Shown here: positions 43,217-51,378 of the stretch, one piece after another
Layout of the letters: each line of letters starts with the position of its first letter
Numbering within the stretch: position 1 is the first letter of the stretch
From: Blastococcus sp. HT6-30
Lineage (GTDB): Bacteria > Actinomycetota > Actinomycetes > Mycobacteriales > Geodermatophilaceae
DNA: 64,000 nucleotides
Direction: 5' to 3'
Assembly: GCF_039729015.1 (NCBI RefSeq)
Contig: NZ_CP155792.1
Span: forward strand, 206,001-270,000
Position numbers and translations under genes: made by a program
Notes under the pieces: generated by a model
Told to the model about the DNA's origin: nothing
Seen by the model: only the letters and a program-made list of their open reading frames with translations
The model's database searches: none

Positions 43217-43960
43217 TTACGCTTCGCCCAGTGCCGCCATGGCGCCGCGCTCGGCCTCCGCCGACCGGGCCGGGTCGACGAGCAGGGCGCGCACCGCGGT
43301 CGCCGCCGCGAGCCGCGCGGCGTCCGCCGGCCCCCGCAGGGCCGAGCCCCGCTCCGTCGCGTCCGGCGCCGGCGTGCGGAACCGGTGCTGGATGCCCTCG
43401 GTCTGGGCCAGGCAGGCGAGGGTCGCAGCCCGGGGATCGCCTGCCAGGAAGTCGCCGGATCGCATGCCGGCGTCGACGACGGCCTCGATCTCGGCGCGCA
43501 GCCGGCCGTAGTCGGCGAGGATCTCGGCGAAGGCCTCCGGCTGCGTGTACGCGACCCGCTCGAGGTCGTAGAAGTCCAGGGCGCCCCGGCACATCTGCAG
43601 CACGTCCGCATAGAGAACGGCGTACAGGTGCACGGGGGGCGGCGTCGACACGGCCGCGAGCCGGTGGGCGACCTCCAACGACTCCCGGTTGGCGCCGGTC
43701 ATCGCCCGCAGCAGGTCCTCCTTCGAGCGGAACCAGTAGTAGACCGACGACTGACCCAGGCCGACCGCCCGGGCGATCTCGGACATCGTCGTCGCCACGT
43801 AGCCGCGGTCGGCGAACAGCCGGGCCGCGGTGTCGAGGATCTCCTGCCTCGGGTTGCCGGACGGCGTGGCGCCGGTGCGCCGGGGGCGCCCCACCGTGCG
43901 CGGGCGGTCGGCGGGCGCGTCGGTACGGGGGCGGGTCGGGGGCGTCGCGGTCTCCTCCAC
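43217..43960 (-). CDS. TetR-family regulator of the glnT-like/amt regulon
   Basis: A 247-residue regulator with a disordered Pro/Arg-rich N-terminus and the helix-turn-helix at about residues 38-85 (EILDTAARLFADRGYVATT, then MSEIARAVGLGQSSVYYWF). The C-terminal domain is of the large TetR type with an aromatic-rich pocket (MCRGALDFYDLERVAYTQ). It stands between amt and the glutamine-synthetase-like gene; four matching palindromes occur in the two flanking gaps, two per gap. This strongly suggests that it controls all three genes. Start GTG 43960. Confidence 0.88.
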   Translation of the reverse strand: MEETATPPTRPRTDAPADRPRTVGRPRRTGATPSGNPRQEILDTAARLFADRGYVATTMSEIARAVGLGQSSVYYWFRSKEDLLRAMTGANRESLEVAHRLAAVSTPPPVHLYAVLYADVLQMCRGALDFYDLERVAYTQPEAFAEILADYGRLRAEIEAVVDAGMRSGDFLAGDPRAATLACLAQTEGIQHRFRTPAPDATERGSALRGPADAARLAAATAVRALLVDPARSAEAERGAMAALGEA

Positions 43961-43988
43961 GGGCGGAAGTTAACACGGGCGCAATAGT

Positions 43989-44005
43989 TTCGATGCTCCA
44001 TCGGA
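43989..44005. promoter_or_regulatory. Operator box C (TTCGAT-N5-ATCGGA), divergent tetR/glnT promoter
   Basis: Third member of the 6-5-6 set, 28 bases upstream of the TetR start and 53 bases before the glnT-like start. One half-site is exact. Confidence 0.7.
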
Positions 44006-44022
44006 ACCATGTGCGACCATAT

Positions 44023-44039
44023 TTCGAGACGACATCGAA
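44023..44039. promoter_or_regulatory. Operator box D (TTCGAG-N5-ATCGAA), divergent tetR/glnT promoter
   Basis: Fourth member of the set, 19 bases upstream of the glnT-like ATG; symmetry extends one base further on both sides (A/T). It would block ribosome loading or promoter clearance when bound. Confidence 0.7.
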
Positions 44040-44058
44040 ATCTCCCCAGGAGGACACC

Positions 44059-45432
44059 ATGACCGCCACCATCGGAACCCCGGCCGGCACGCAGGACGTC
44101 GAGGCCGTCCGCGCCCGCCTGGAGGCCGCCGGCGTCCGCTACGCCCTCGCCGGCTTCAGCGATCTGCACGGGCGCCTGAAGGGGAAGGTCGTCCCCCTCG
44201 CGCACCTGGCGAACATGGCCGGGGGTTCGGAGCTGTTCACCGGGGCCGCAGTGGACGGCGTGCCGCAGGACATCAGCGACGAGGAGGTCGCGGCCCACCC
44301 GGACCTCGACCGCGGGTTCCAGCTGCCGTGGCAGCGCGAGGTCGCCTACTTCCCCTCGACCCTCTACACCGAGGGCAAGCCGTTCGAGGCCGGCGCGCGG
44401 TACATCCTGCAGCGCCAGCTGGCCGCCGCAGCCGAGCTCGGGTTCACCTTCAACCTCGGCATCGAGACGGAGTTCTTCGTCCTCAAGGACGGCGAGGAGG
44501 GCCCCGAGGAGGTCTCGGAGCGCGACGTGGCGGCCAAGCCCTGCTACGACCTGACGACGACGCTGGACAACTTCGGCTGGCTCACCGAGCTGGTCGAGGC
44601 GATGGACGAGCTGGGCTGGGACGTCTACTCCTTCGACCACGAGGACGCCCGCGGCCAGTTCGAGATCGACTTCGACTATGCCGACGCCCTCACCAGCGCC
44701 GACCGGGTGACCTTTTTCCGCATGATGGCCGGCGAGATCGCCCGCAAGCACGGCTACTTCGCCTCGTTCATGGCCAAGCCCTTCGCCGACCGCACCGGCT
44801 CGGGCGCCCACTTCAACATGTCGCTGGCCGATCTCGAGACGGGGAAGAACCTCTTCGCCGAGGGGGAGGACACGAAGGGCGTGGGCGTCTCGGCGCTCGG
44901 CTACTCCTTCATCGCCGGCGTGCTGCGGCACGCCAAGGCCATCAGCGCGGTCATCGCCCCGACGGTGAACAGCTACAAGCGGCTGGTCCGCGGGGGCTCG
45001 ACGTCGGGCTCGACGTGGGCGCCGGTCTTCGTCAGCTACGGCGACAACAACCGGACGAACATGATCCGCGTTCCGCTGGCCGGTGGCCGGGTGGAGTGCC
45101 GGGCGGCGGACATCAGCTGCAACCCGTACCTGGGGGCCGCGATGATCCTCGCCGCCGGCCTCGAGGGTGTGCGCGAGCAGCTGGACCCGGGCGCGCCGCA
45201 CCGGGAGAACATGTACGAGTACACCGACGCCCAGATCGCCGACCTCGGGATCGACGTGCTGCCCCGGGACCTCTCCGCCGCGATCGACGAGTTCCAGGCC
45301 GACGCGCTCTCCCGCGAGGTGTTCGGCGAGGCGCTGTACAACTCGTTCATCGACTACAAGCGCGCCGAGTGGAACTCCTACCAGTCGCACATCTCCGCAT
45401 GGGAGACGGAGCGCTACCTGAAGTTCTTCTGA
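44059..45432 (+). CDS. glnT: Glutamine-synthetase-like ligase, GlnT type
   Basis: A 457-residue glutamine-synthetase-fold enzyme that joins ammonia or an amine to glutamate with ATP. Active-site segments: NLGIETEFFVL (metal Glu), QFEIDFDYADALTSAD, GSGAHFNMSL (metal His), NSYKRL and NNRTNMIRVP (ATP/phosphate Arg). It lacks the adenylylation loop of housekeeping GlnA. Annotation of this group is type III glutamate-ammonia ligase; related proteins make gamma-glutamyl-amines, so the true amine is open. ATG follows AGGAGG at good spacing. The next gene starts within its stop codon. Confidence 0.88.
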   Translation: MTATIGTPAGTQDVEAVRARLEAAGVRYALAGFSDLHGRLKGKVVPLAHLANMAGGSELFTGAAVDGVPQDISDEEVAAHPDLDRGFQLPWQREVAYFPSTLYTEGKPFEAGARYILQRQLAAAAELGFTFNLGIETEFFVLKDGEEGPEEVSERDVAAKPCYDLTTTLDNFGWLTELVEAMDELGWDVYSFDHEDARGQFEIDFDYADALTSADRVTFFRMMAGEIARKHGYFASFMAKPFADRTGSGAHFNMSLADLETGKNLFAEGEDTKGVGVSALGYSFIAGVLRHAKAISAVIAPTVNSYKRLVRGGSTSGSTWAPVFVSYGDNNRTNMIRVPLAGGRVECRAADISCNPYLGAAMILAAGLEGVREQLDPGAPHRENMYEYTDAQIADLGIDVLPRDLSAAIDEFQADALSREVFGEALYNSFIDYKRAEWNSYQSHISAWETERYLKFF

Positions 45433-46424
45433 TGCCGGCCACCTTCGACCTCGGCAGGTTCGCACTGGAGTCCGGTGCGAACCTGCCGGCCCGGCTCGTC
45501 TACGCCACGCACGGCACGCTCGCCGCTGATGGCGGCAACGCCGTCCTGGTGCCGAGCTACTACACGGGCACCGCCGACAGCTACCGCCCGTGGATCGGCC
45601 CCGGTGGCGTCCTGGACACCGACCGCCTGTTCGTCGTGGTGGTGAACATGCTGGGCAACGGCGTCTCGACGTCGCCCTCGAACGCGGAGGCGGAGGTCGC
45701 CGGTCCGCGCTTTCCCGTGGTGACCGTGCGGGACCAGGTGCGGGCGCAGCGCCGGCTGCTCGACGTCCTCGGCGTCCGCCGGCTGCGGCTGGTCGTGGGG
45801 TGGTCGATGGGGGCGATGCAGGCATACGAGTGGGCCGCTAGTTACCCCGACGACGTGGAGGCGCTGCTGCCGATCTGCGGCGCCGCCCGCTGCTCCCCGC
45901 ACAACCACGTCTTCCTCGAGGGGGTGCGGGCGGCGCTGGCGGCCGATCCCGCGTTCCGCGGCGGCGAGTACGGGAAGCCGCCGGTGGCGGGGCTGGCGGC
46001 GTTCGGGCGGGTGTACGCCGGATGGGCCTACTCCCGTGACTTCTTCCACCACGGCACCTACCGCGAGCTCGGGTATGCCAGCGTGCAGGCCCTGCTGGAC
46101 GGCTGGGCCGCCGACCACGCGGCGATGGACGCCAACGATCTGCTGGCGATGATCGACACCTGGCAGAGCGGCGACGTGGGGCGGGGCCGGCCCGGGGGCT
46201 ACGAGGGCGCGCTGGGGGGCGTCCGGGCGCGGACGATCGTCATGCCGTCGACGACGGACGCCTACTTCACGGCGGCGGACTCCGAGATCGAGGCGGCGCT
46301 CGTGCCGGGCGCAGAGCTGCGCCCGCTGCGGTCCGAGCTCGGCCACATCGCCGGCCGGCCCGGCATCCGGGCCGCGGAGACGGCGGTCATCGCCGGAGCG
46401 GTGCGCGACCTGCTCACCGGCTGA
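45432..46424 (+). CDS. Alpha/beta hydrolase, homoserine acetyltransferase-like
   Basis: A 330-residue MetX-type alpha/beta hydrolase. The nucleophile elbow is VVGWSMGAMQAYEWA near residue 125, the Asp lies in the MPSTTDAYF segment and the His in LGHIAGRPG near the end. The start ALESGANLPARLVYATHGTL is the family's usual first strand (acyl-group transfer or hydrolysis). TGATG overlap with glnT means coupled translation, so it probably works on the product or substrate of that ligase rather than in methionine synthesis. Confidence 0.85.
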   Translation: MPATFDLGRFALESGANLPARLVYATHGTLAADGGNAVLVPSYYTGTADSYRPWIGPGGVLDTDRLFVVVVNMLGNGVSTSPSNAEAEVAGPRFPVVTVRDQVRAQRRLLDVLGVRRLRLVVGWSMGAMQAYEWAASYPDDVEALLPICGAARCSPHNHVFLEGVRAALAADPAFRGGEYGKPPVAGLAAFGRVYAGWAYSRDFFHHGTYRELGYASVQALLDGWAADHAAMDANDLLAMIDTWQSGDVGRGRPGGYEGALGGVRARTIVMPSTTDAYFTAADSEIEAALVPGAELRPLRSELGHIAGRPGIRAAETAVIAGAVRDLLTG

Positions 46425-46503
46425 CCGGCGTTCGTGCGCCCGGGCGGGCCGTTCTCGTCCGTCCGGGCGGGCGGCGTGCGGCGGGCCGGGGGTCGTCCGG
46501 GGA

Positions 46504-47307
46504 CTACGCGCCCGGCGGGTGCGCGGAGACCTCGGTGCGGCGGGACGTCGGCGGCCGCCACCCGGTGGTGTCGCGCCGCGGCGGCAGCGATCGTTCGGGC
46601 CGGTCGGCCGGTGCGGTCGGTGGGACGAGGGCGCCGCGGGTCGGCGCCAGGTCGGCCGGGTCGACGGAGATCGAGCGGAACACGCCGTGGTCCAGCGCCG
46701 GCGCGAGGTCCGGACGGGCTGCGTACACCTCCTCCTCCGCCGTCGCCACGACGAAGAGGCACGGCGTGCTGGCGGGGGAGCCCAGGTAGGGCTGGGAGGT
46801 CGCCCCCGGCATCGCGTGCCAGGGGAGACCCATCGCGCGGACCAAGCGGTGCACCCGGTCGTCCAGGACGGTGACCATGCCCGGGACGCCGCAGTTGCGC
46901 GCGTACCGCCAGATGCCGTGGCACAGCGCGACGCTGATCTCGGCGCCTGCCGCCCCGGTGCGGTAGCGGGGGTCCACGGCCAGGCTCGCCACGTCCCACA
47001 CCGTCGGGGGAGTGAGGCCGACCTCGCCGAGGCTGTCGGCCACGGGGAGGTGCCACGGCTCGCCGGCGACGTCGACCAGCGTCTTCACCGGGCTCGCGGC
47101 GGCGGTGATCAGCCGAGCGGTGCCCACGGCGGTGCCGGCCTCGTCGTCGATCACCGCGATGAACCGCGACCGCGAATCGAACGGGCCGTACTCCTGCTCC
47201 AGGAGCTCCGGCGTGTTGCCGAACGCCTGCAGGAAGACCCGGGCCTCGACCTGTCGTGCGGCGTTCCGCTCCTCGGGGGAGTGCGCCACGAGCAGTCGCA
47301 GGGTCAT
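46504..47307 (-). CDS. GNAT acyltransferase, autoinducer-synthase-like
   Basis: 267 residues. The GNAT-like core (about 1-195) reads AFGNTPELLEQEYGPFDSRS, VWDVASLAVDPRYRTG and DDRVHRLVRAMGLPW followed by PYLGSPASTPCLFVVA; this layout resembles N-acyl amino acid or acyl-homoserine-lactone synthase folds more than small acetyltransferases. A Pro/Arg-rich tail of about 50 residues follows. It starts right after the SAM-decarboxylase-like gene (ATG at 47307, stop of the upstream gene at 47309), so the two are one unit. Substrate unknown. Confidence 0.65.
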   Translation of the reverse strand: MTLRLLVAHSPEERNAARQVEARVFLQAFGNTPELLEQEYGPFDSRSRFIAVIDDEAGTAVGTARLITAAASPVKTLVDVAGEPWHLPVADSLGEVGLTPPTVWDVASLAVDPRYRTGAAGAEISVALCHGIWRYARNCGVPGMVTVLDDRVHRLVRAMGLPWHAMPGATSQPYLGSPASTPCLFVVATAEEEVYAARPDLAPALDHGVFRSISVDPADLAPTRGALVPPTAPADRPERSLPPRRDTTGWRPPTSRRTEVSAHPPGA

Positions 47308-47308
47308 G

Positions 47309-47707
47309 TCAGAAGGACTTCGCGACGACGGTGCGGGCGGCGAAGAAGTCGGCGGTGAACGCCACCGCGACGTCCGGGTCGAACGCCTTGCAGGTGTAGA
47401 CGTCCACCGAGAAGAACAGCCGTGGCTGCTCCCAGGCGTAGAAGTGCGCGCCCGACGTCTCCCAGTGGATCCAGCCGGCCCAGCCGTAGAGATCGGAGCG
47501 GTGCGTCACCGGCTCGAGGAGCTGCACCATGTCCACCTCGCGGGACAGCGCCGAGAGGTACGTGCGGATCTGGGCATCGTCCACCGGCGAGGCCGGGATG
47601 CCCTCGATCACCAGCCGCTGGCGGACGATCTCGGGTGCGAGGTCCCGCCAGGGGACGGAACGGATCCGCGGAAGGTCTGGGGCGGGGGAGGATGGCGTCA
47701 CACGCAC
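47309..47707 (-). CDS. S-adenosylmethionine decarboxylase-like protein
   Basis: About 132 residues. Segments WIHWETSGAHFYAWEQPRLFFSVDVYTCKAFDP match the core of prokaryotic SAM decarboxylases: the Ser in TSGAHFYAW is at the place of the self-cleaving pyruvoyl Ser and the Cys of VDVYTC is the conserved proton donor. The usual ESH at the cleavage point is replaced by TSGAH, so processing is uncertain. Homology begins well after the longest start (47767); GTG 47707 or 47701 is more likely. No spermidine synthase gene is near; its partner is the GNAT gene. Confidence 0.65.
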   Translation of the reverse strand: MRVTPSSPAPDLPRIRSVPWRDLAPEIVRQRLVIEGIPASPVDDAQIRTYLSALSREVDMVQLLEPVTHRSDLYGWAGWIHWETSGAHFYAWEQPRLFFSVDVYTCKAFDPDVAVAFTADFFAARTVVAKSF

Positions 47708-47789
47708 ATAGTGTCCAGCCGGCCGCGGAGTGTGCTGATCTTCTCCGGCGTGTCGCCCCAGCTGCACCGGGACCGGCGCTTCCGGCAGG

Positions 47790-50108
47790 TCAGTCGCGCG
47801 CCGGGCCCTGGCTCAACTGGGGGATCAGCTCGGCGTCGACGAGCCCGGAGTCCGACGCGGCCAGCCACCGCAGGAAGTCGTCGACCGGCATGGGACGGGC
47901 GATGGCGTACCCCTGGGCGACGTCGCAGCCCAGGCGGGCGAGCGTGGCGCCGGTGGCCAGGGTCTCGACCCCCTCGGCCACCAGGCTCAGGCCGAGGGCG
48001 TGGGCGAGCGCGACGGTGCTCTGCACGATCGCCGCCGCCCGGGGATCGCGGTCGACGTCGGCGGTCAGACTGCGATCGAGCTTGAGCTCGTCGGCCGGCA
48101 GGTGCCGCAGGTAGGCCAGCGAGCTGTAGCCCGTGCCGTAGTCGTCGATCGACGTCCGGACACCCGACCGGCGCAGGGTGCCGAGCACCGTGCGGCCGCG
48201 CTCGGGGTCGGCCATGAGGGTGTCCTCGACGAGCTCCAGGGTGAGCGCCCGCGCGGGCAGGCCGTGCCGGTGCAGCGCGGCGCCGACCTTCCCCGCCAGG
48301 TCGAGGTCGGTGACGTTCGCCGCCGACAGGTTGACCGACACCGGCACCTCGCGGTCGGGCCACCAGCGGGCGGCCGCCGTGAGCGCCAGTTCGAGCACCC
48401 GGTCGGTCAGCGGACGCAGGAGGCCCGCCTGCTCGGCCGCCGGCAGCAGAAGGGCGGGCGAGAGCAGCCCCCGGGTGGGGTGGTTCCACCGCACCAGCGC
48501 CTCGGCGCCCACGACCCGGCCGTCGCGCAGGTCCATCTGCGGCTGCAGGAAGACGCAGAGCTCGTCCCCGGCGAGAGCGGTCCGCAGCTCCTCCATGGTG
48601 CGCAGCCGGTCGCTGCCGGCGGTGCCCGTGACCGGGTCGGGCACGTAGACGTGCACTCCCTCGCGGCCGCGCTTGGCCCGGTACATGGCCACGTCGGCGC
48701 AGTGCAGCAGCTCCTGGACGGTCGTCGCCGGCGCCGGCGTGGTCGCGACACCGATGCTGACGCCGACGTGCAGCCGGACGTCGGCCACCGTGAACGGGGT
48801 GAGCAGCAGGCCGCGCAGCCGCTCGGCCAGCGCGCGCGCCTCGGCGGTCTCCGCGGCGGGCATCAGCACGGCGAACTCGTCGCCGCCGAGCCGGGCCAGG
48901 ACGTCGTCGGCACGCAGCGAGCCGCGCAGCCGCGGGCCGATCTGGCGCAGCAGGTCGTCACCGGCGGAGTGGCCGAGGCTGTCGTTGATCTCCTTGAAGC
49001 CGTCGAGGTCGAGCAGCAGGAGCGCGGCGGGGCGCTCCTGGTCGGCCGAGGTGACGACGCGCTGGGCGTGCTCGAGCAGGGCGCGGCGGTTGGCGAGCCC
49101 GGTGAGCTCGTCGGTCCGCGACTCGAGCTTGATCTGGTTGTACCCGCGGACCTCGCGGAAGGTCACGGCGATGCGGACGACGCCGGCCAGCACGCAGCCG
49201 ATGGCGAACCAGCCCGCGATGTCCGGCACGGGCTGCGCCCACGGGCTGAGCACGACGAGGCTGGCCACGAGGCAGGCCAGCGGCACCGCGAGCAGGCGCC
49301 AGCCGATGCGTGAGCCGGTGCTGCTCAGGCGGCGCGGAGGTTCGGTCGCCCCCTCCGCGGCGGCGGCCGCCAGGACGACGGTGGCGAGCCAGCCGAGCTC
49401 GAGCGGGCCGCCGTCGACGTAGGTGTCCTGCACCTTGAGGGCGAACAGGACCAGGTCCGAGACGCAGATGAACCCCAGCCCTGCGCCGAGCAGCACGAAG
49501 GTGCGGTCCAGGCGCACGCCGAGGATGCCGCCGACGGCCATGACGACGGCGATGAGCAGGATCGTCGTGGTCGGTGCCGCGAGGTCGATCGCGGCCACCG
49601 GCGTCTCGTCCGGGCCGGTGAGCAGGTAGGGGCCGAGCAGGAAGGCGACCCCGGCGGAGAGGCTGCCGAGGGCGGCCACGAGGCCGTCGAGCCACATGCT
49701 GGGGTGGAAGCGCGGCACCCGCGCGCGGATGAGCACGACGACCGGCACGTACATCACCAGGTAGGCCGCGAACGAGACCGCGTGCGAGAGCGTGGAGGAC
49801 GGTTCGTTGCCCGCCAGGCCGGCGGAGAGCACGCGCAGCGCGTTGCCCACCGCGCCCAGCGCCAGCGCGACGGCGAGCGCGGCCCAGGCGTACCGCTCCG
49901 TCCGGACCCGCCTGGCCGCCAGCACGCACGCCGCCGCGGCGGCGAGGTAGGGGAGGTTGTAGAGGACGACGTCGTAGGCCCGGTCCCACGCCGCGCCGGC
50001 CGGGCGGGGGCCGATCCCGGTGGCGAAGAGCGCGACCAGCCCGATCGTCAGGAACAGCGCGTGGCCGGCGCGTGGCCGCGTGGCCGCCTCCTGCTCTCGC
50101 TCGTCCAT
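47790..50108 (-). CDS. Membrane GGDEF-EAL protein (c-di-GMP turnover)
   Basis: A 772-residue protein with about nine N-terminal membrane helices (residues 15-330), a GGDEF domain (about 345-510) and an EAL domain (about 520-765). The cyclase site is intact (RLGGDEFAVL) and an RxxD inhibitory site (RADD) stands five residues before it. The EAL domain keeps AEALVRW, NLSAANV, ELVEDTL, SIDDYGTGYSSLAYL, KLD, AEGVET and AQGY, so both activities are possible. It lies about 1.3 kb from the exopolysaccharide operon starting at 51379, a possible target. ATG 50108; 50165 is an alternative. Confidence 0.92.
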   Translation of the reverse strand: MDEREQEAATRPRAGHALFLTIGLVALFATGIGPRPAGAAWDRAYDVVLYNLPYLAAAAACVLAARRVRTERYAWAALAVALALGAVGNALRVLSAGLAGNEPSSTLSHAVSFAAYLVMYVPVVVLIRARVPRFHPSMWLDGLVAALGSLSAGVAFLLGPYLLTGPDETPVAAIDLAAPTTTILLIAVVMAVGGILGVRLDRTFVLLGAGLGFICVSDLVLFALKVQDTYVDGGPLELGWLATVVLAAAAAEGATEPPRRLSSTGSRIGWRLLAVPLACLVASLVVLSPWAQPVPDIAGWFAIGCVLAGVVRIAVTFREVRGYNQIKLESRTDELTGLANRRALLEHAQRVVTSADQERPAALLLLDLDGFKEINDSLGHSAGDDLLRQIGPRLRGSLRADDVLARLGGDEFAVLMPAAETAEARALAERLRGLLLTPFTVADVRLHVGVSIGVATTPAPATTVQELLHCADVAMYRAKRGREGVHVYVPDPVTGTAGSDRLRTMEELRTALAGDELCVFLQPQMDLRDGRVVGAEALVRWNHPTRGLLSPALLLPAAEQAGLLRPLTDRVLELALTAAARWWPDREVPVSVNLSAANVTDLDLAGKVGAALHRHGLPARALTLELVEDTLMADPERGRTVLGTLRRSGVRTSIDDYGTGYSSLAYLRHLPADELKLDRSLTADVDRDPRAAAIVQSTVALAHALGLSLVAEGVETLATGATLARLGCDVAQGYAIARPMPVDDFLRWLAASDSGLVDAELIPQLSQGPARD

Positions 50109-50182
50109 GGGAGGACTGTCGGCTGCGGAACGGGCGGAGTCCACCGGCGCGGGCCCCCGGATCACCCGGAGGGGGTGCGTCG

Positions 50183-50625
50183 GTGGACCGGTTCCGGCGG
50201 TGCCGGCCGGCGCGCACGGTCACGAGCGGTCCCTCGACTGCCGATGACTTCCGTGTGGAGAACCCACACGGGCGCGCAGAGCTGCCGCCGCGGGTGATCG
50301 GTCAGGGTGCCGCCCCGGAGCCGAACCCCGCGCCGATGGGTGTCGCCGTCCTCTTTCGCACTGCAGGGGCTGCCGGATAGGGCCGCCATGCGGCGCCCCC
50401 GTCCGCCTACGGGCCGTCCGATCTCCATCGCCTGCTCCCCGAGCCGCTCAGTGCGCTCCCGCTACAGGCAGACGCCGGGGACACGCCTGCGGAGGACGCC
50501 GACGACGCGGCTGACGCCGAGGTCGTCACCGATCTCGATGCCCGGTCGTCCCACCAGAAGCCGGCGCGGATGTCCGGCTTCTGGTCGCGACTCCGCCTGC
50601 TGCCCAGGGCGGCGTCGCGCCCGAG
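50183..50625 (+). pseudogene. Degenerate copy of the unknown gene at 57469
   Basis: From GTG at 50183 the frame encodes the same protein as 57469-57921 (TVTSGPSTADDFRVENPHG, IGQGAAPEPNPAPMGVAVLF, GPSDLHRLLPEP and GFWSRLRLLPRAAS) but has TAG at 50378 where the other copy has TAC, and the final TGA has become TCG. The middle, acidic part differs. The ribosome site and start are conserved. It therefore looks like a decayed paralogue; only a 65-residue peptide would be made. Confidence 0.75.
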
Positions 50626-50639
50626 GCCCTGGCCAGGGC

Positions 50640-51378
50640 TCTGCCCGACCGCCCGCATCGATGACCTTGGTCGCCCAACTCGGCAGGAAGGGGAAGCTCG
50701 AGGCGCGCACGGCCCTTCTCCGCAGTCCTCACCGTCGGTCGGCCACCCACGCCCGGCGCCGGCGGCGGGCGCGCGCCGTCCCGTGCGCGAGCGCGGTCAC
50801 CTATATCCCCGGGGAGTGACCGGCCCGCTTGTGCCGGCCCGTACGGCGTCGAGCGGTGAGCTCCCGGCGGCGGTCCGGGGGGCTCGGTTTCCGAGTGTGG
50901 CGAGCGGTGTCGACGGCGTCGTCTGCTCGATGGTCCGGAATGGCTTCCGGGCTGCTCACCAGGCGTTTCTGGGCTACGCAAGGTGCCGGGGGCGCGACCG
51001 GGACCGGCACCGGTGCGACCCGGCATTTCGGTGCGGACGGCGGTCGGTGAACGCGTAGGAATTGTGCCCGGAATGGACCCCTGTCGCCCATCGGCGCGGA
51101 CGGAGAGTGATGACGGCGGCGCCGGGCTGTGAGTGATCTCCGGCCGAACCCAACGAACGCCCACGTCACAATGTCATCTCTCTCCGTATACCGATCACAG
51201 ATTGTGATTGGCTGGGAGCACAAAGATTGCATGGCCAATGCCTATTCGGGGGCCTCCGCGCGTATTAAGTTGCACATTGCCTGCCGGTCGTCATCGCGGT
51301 GATCAGCGCAGCGCAGCATTGACGAATCCGTGAGCCCGCAGCGCACGCGCCGGCCTCGCGGCACGCGGGGGGACTCTG
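50640..51378. other. Intergenic region upstream of the exopolysaccharide operon
   Basis: No gene recognised in about 740 bases. The first part is GC-rich and non-coding in appearance; from about 51050 it becomes noticeably richer in A and T, as expected for a promoter region, and holds the palindrome at 51194-51208. Confidence 0.6.
51194..51208. promoter_or_regulatory. Palindrome ATCACA-N3-TGTGAT, candidate operator
   Basis: A perfect 6-3-6 inverted repeat in the AT-richer stretch, 171 bases upstream of the GT2 start. It is well placed to control the exopolysaccharide operon. The regulator is not identifiable; spacing differs from the CRP consensus. Confidence 0.45.

Noticed and set aside
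50378-50380. Second in-frame TAG as another possible selenocysteine codon
   Set aside because: The paralogue has TAC (Tyr) here, no GGUCU-tipped hairpin follows, and the normal stop has also been lost, so this is a decayed gene.
51194-51208. CRP binding site
   Set aside because: The half-sites ATCACA/TGTGAT are in the opposite order with a 3-base spacer, unlike TGTGA-N6-TCACA; kept only as an unspecified operator.
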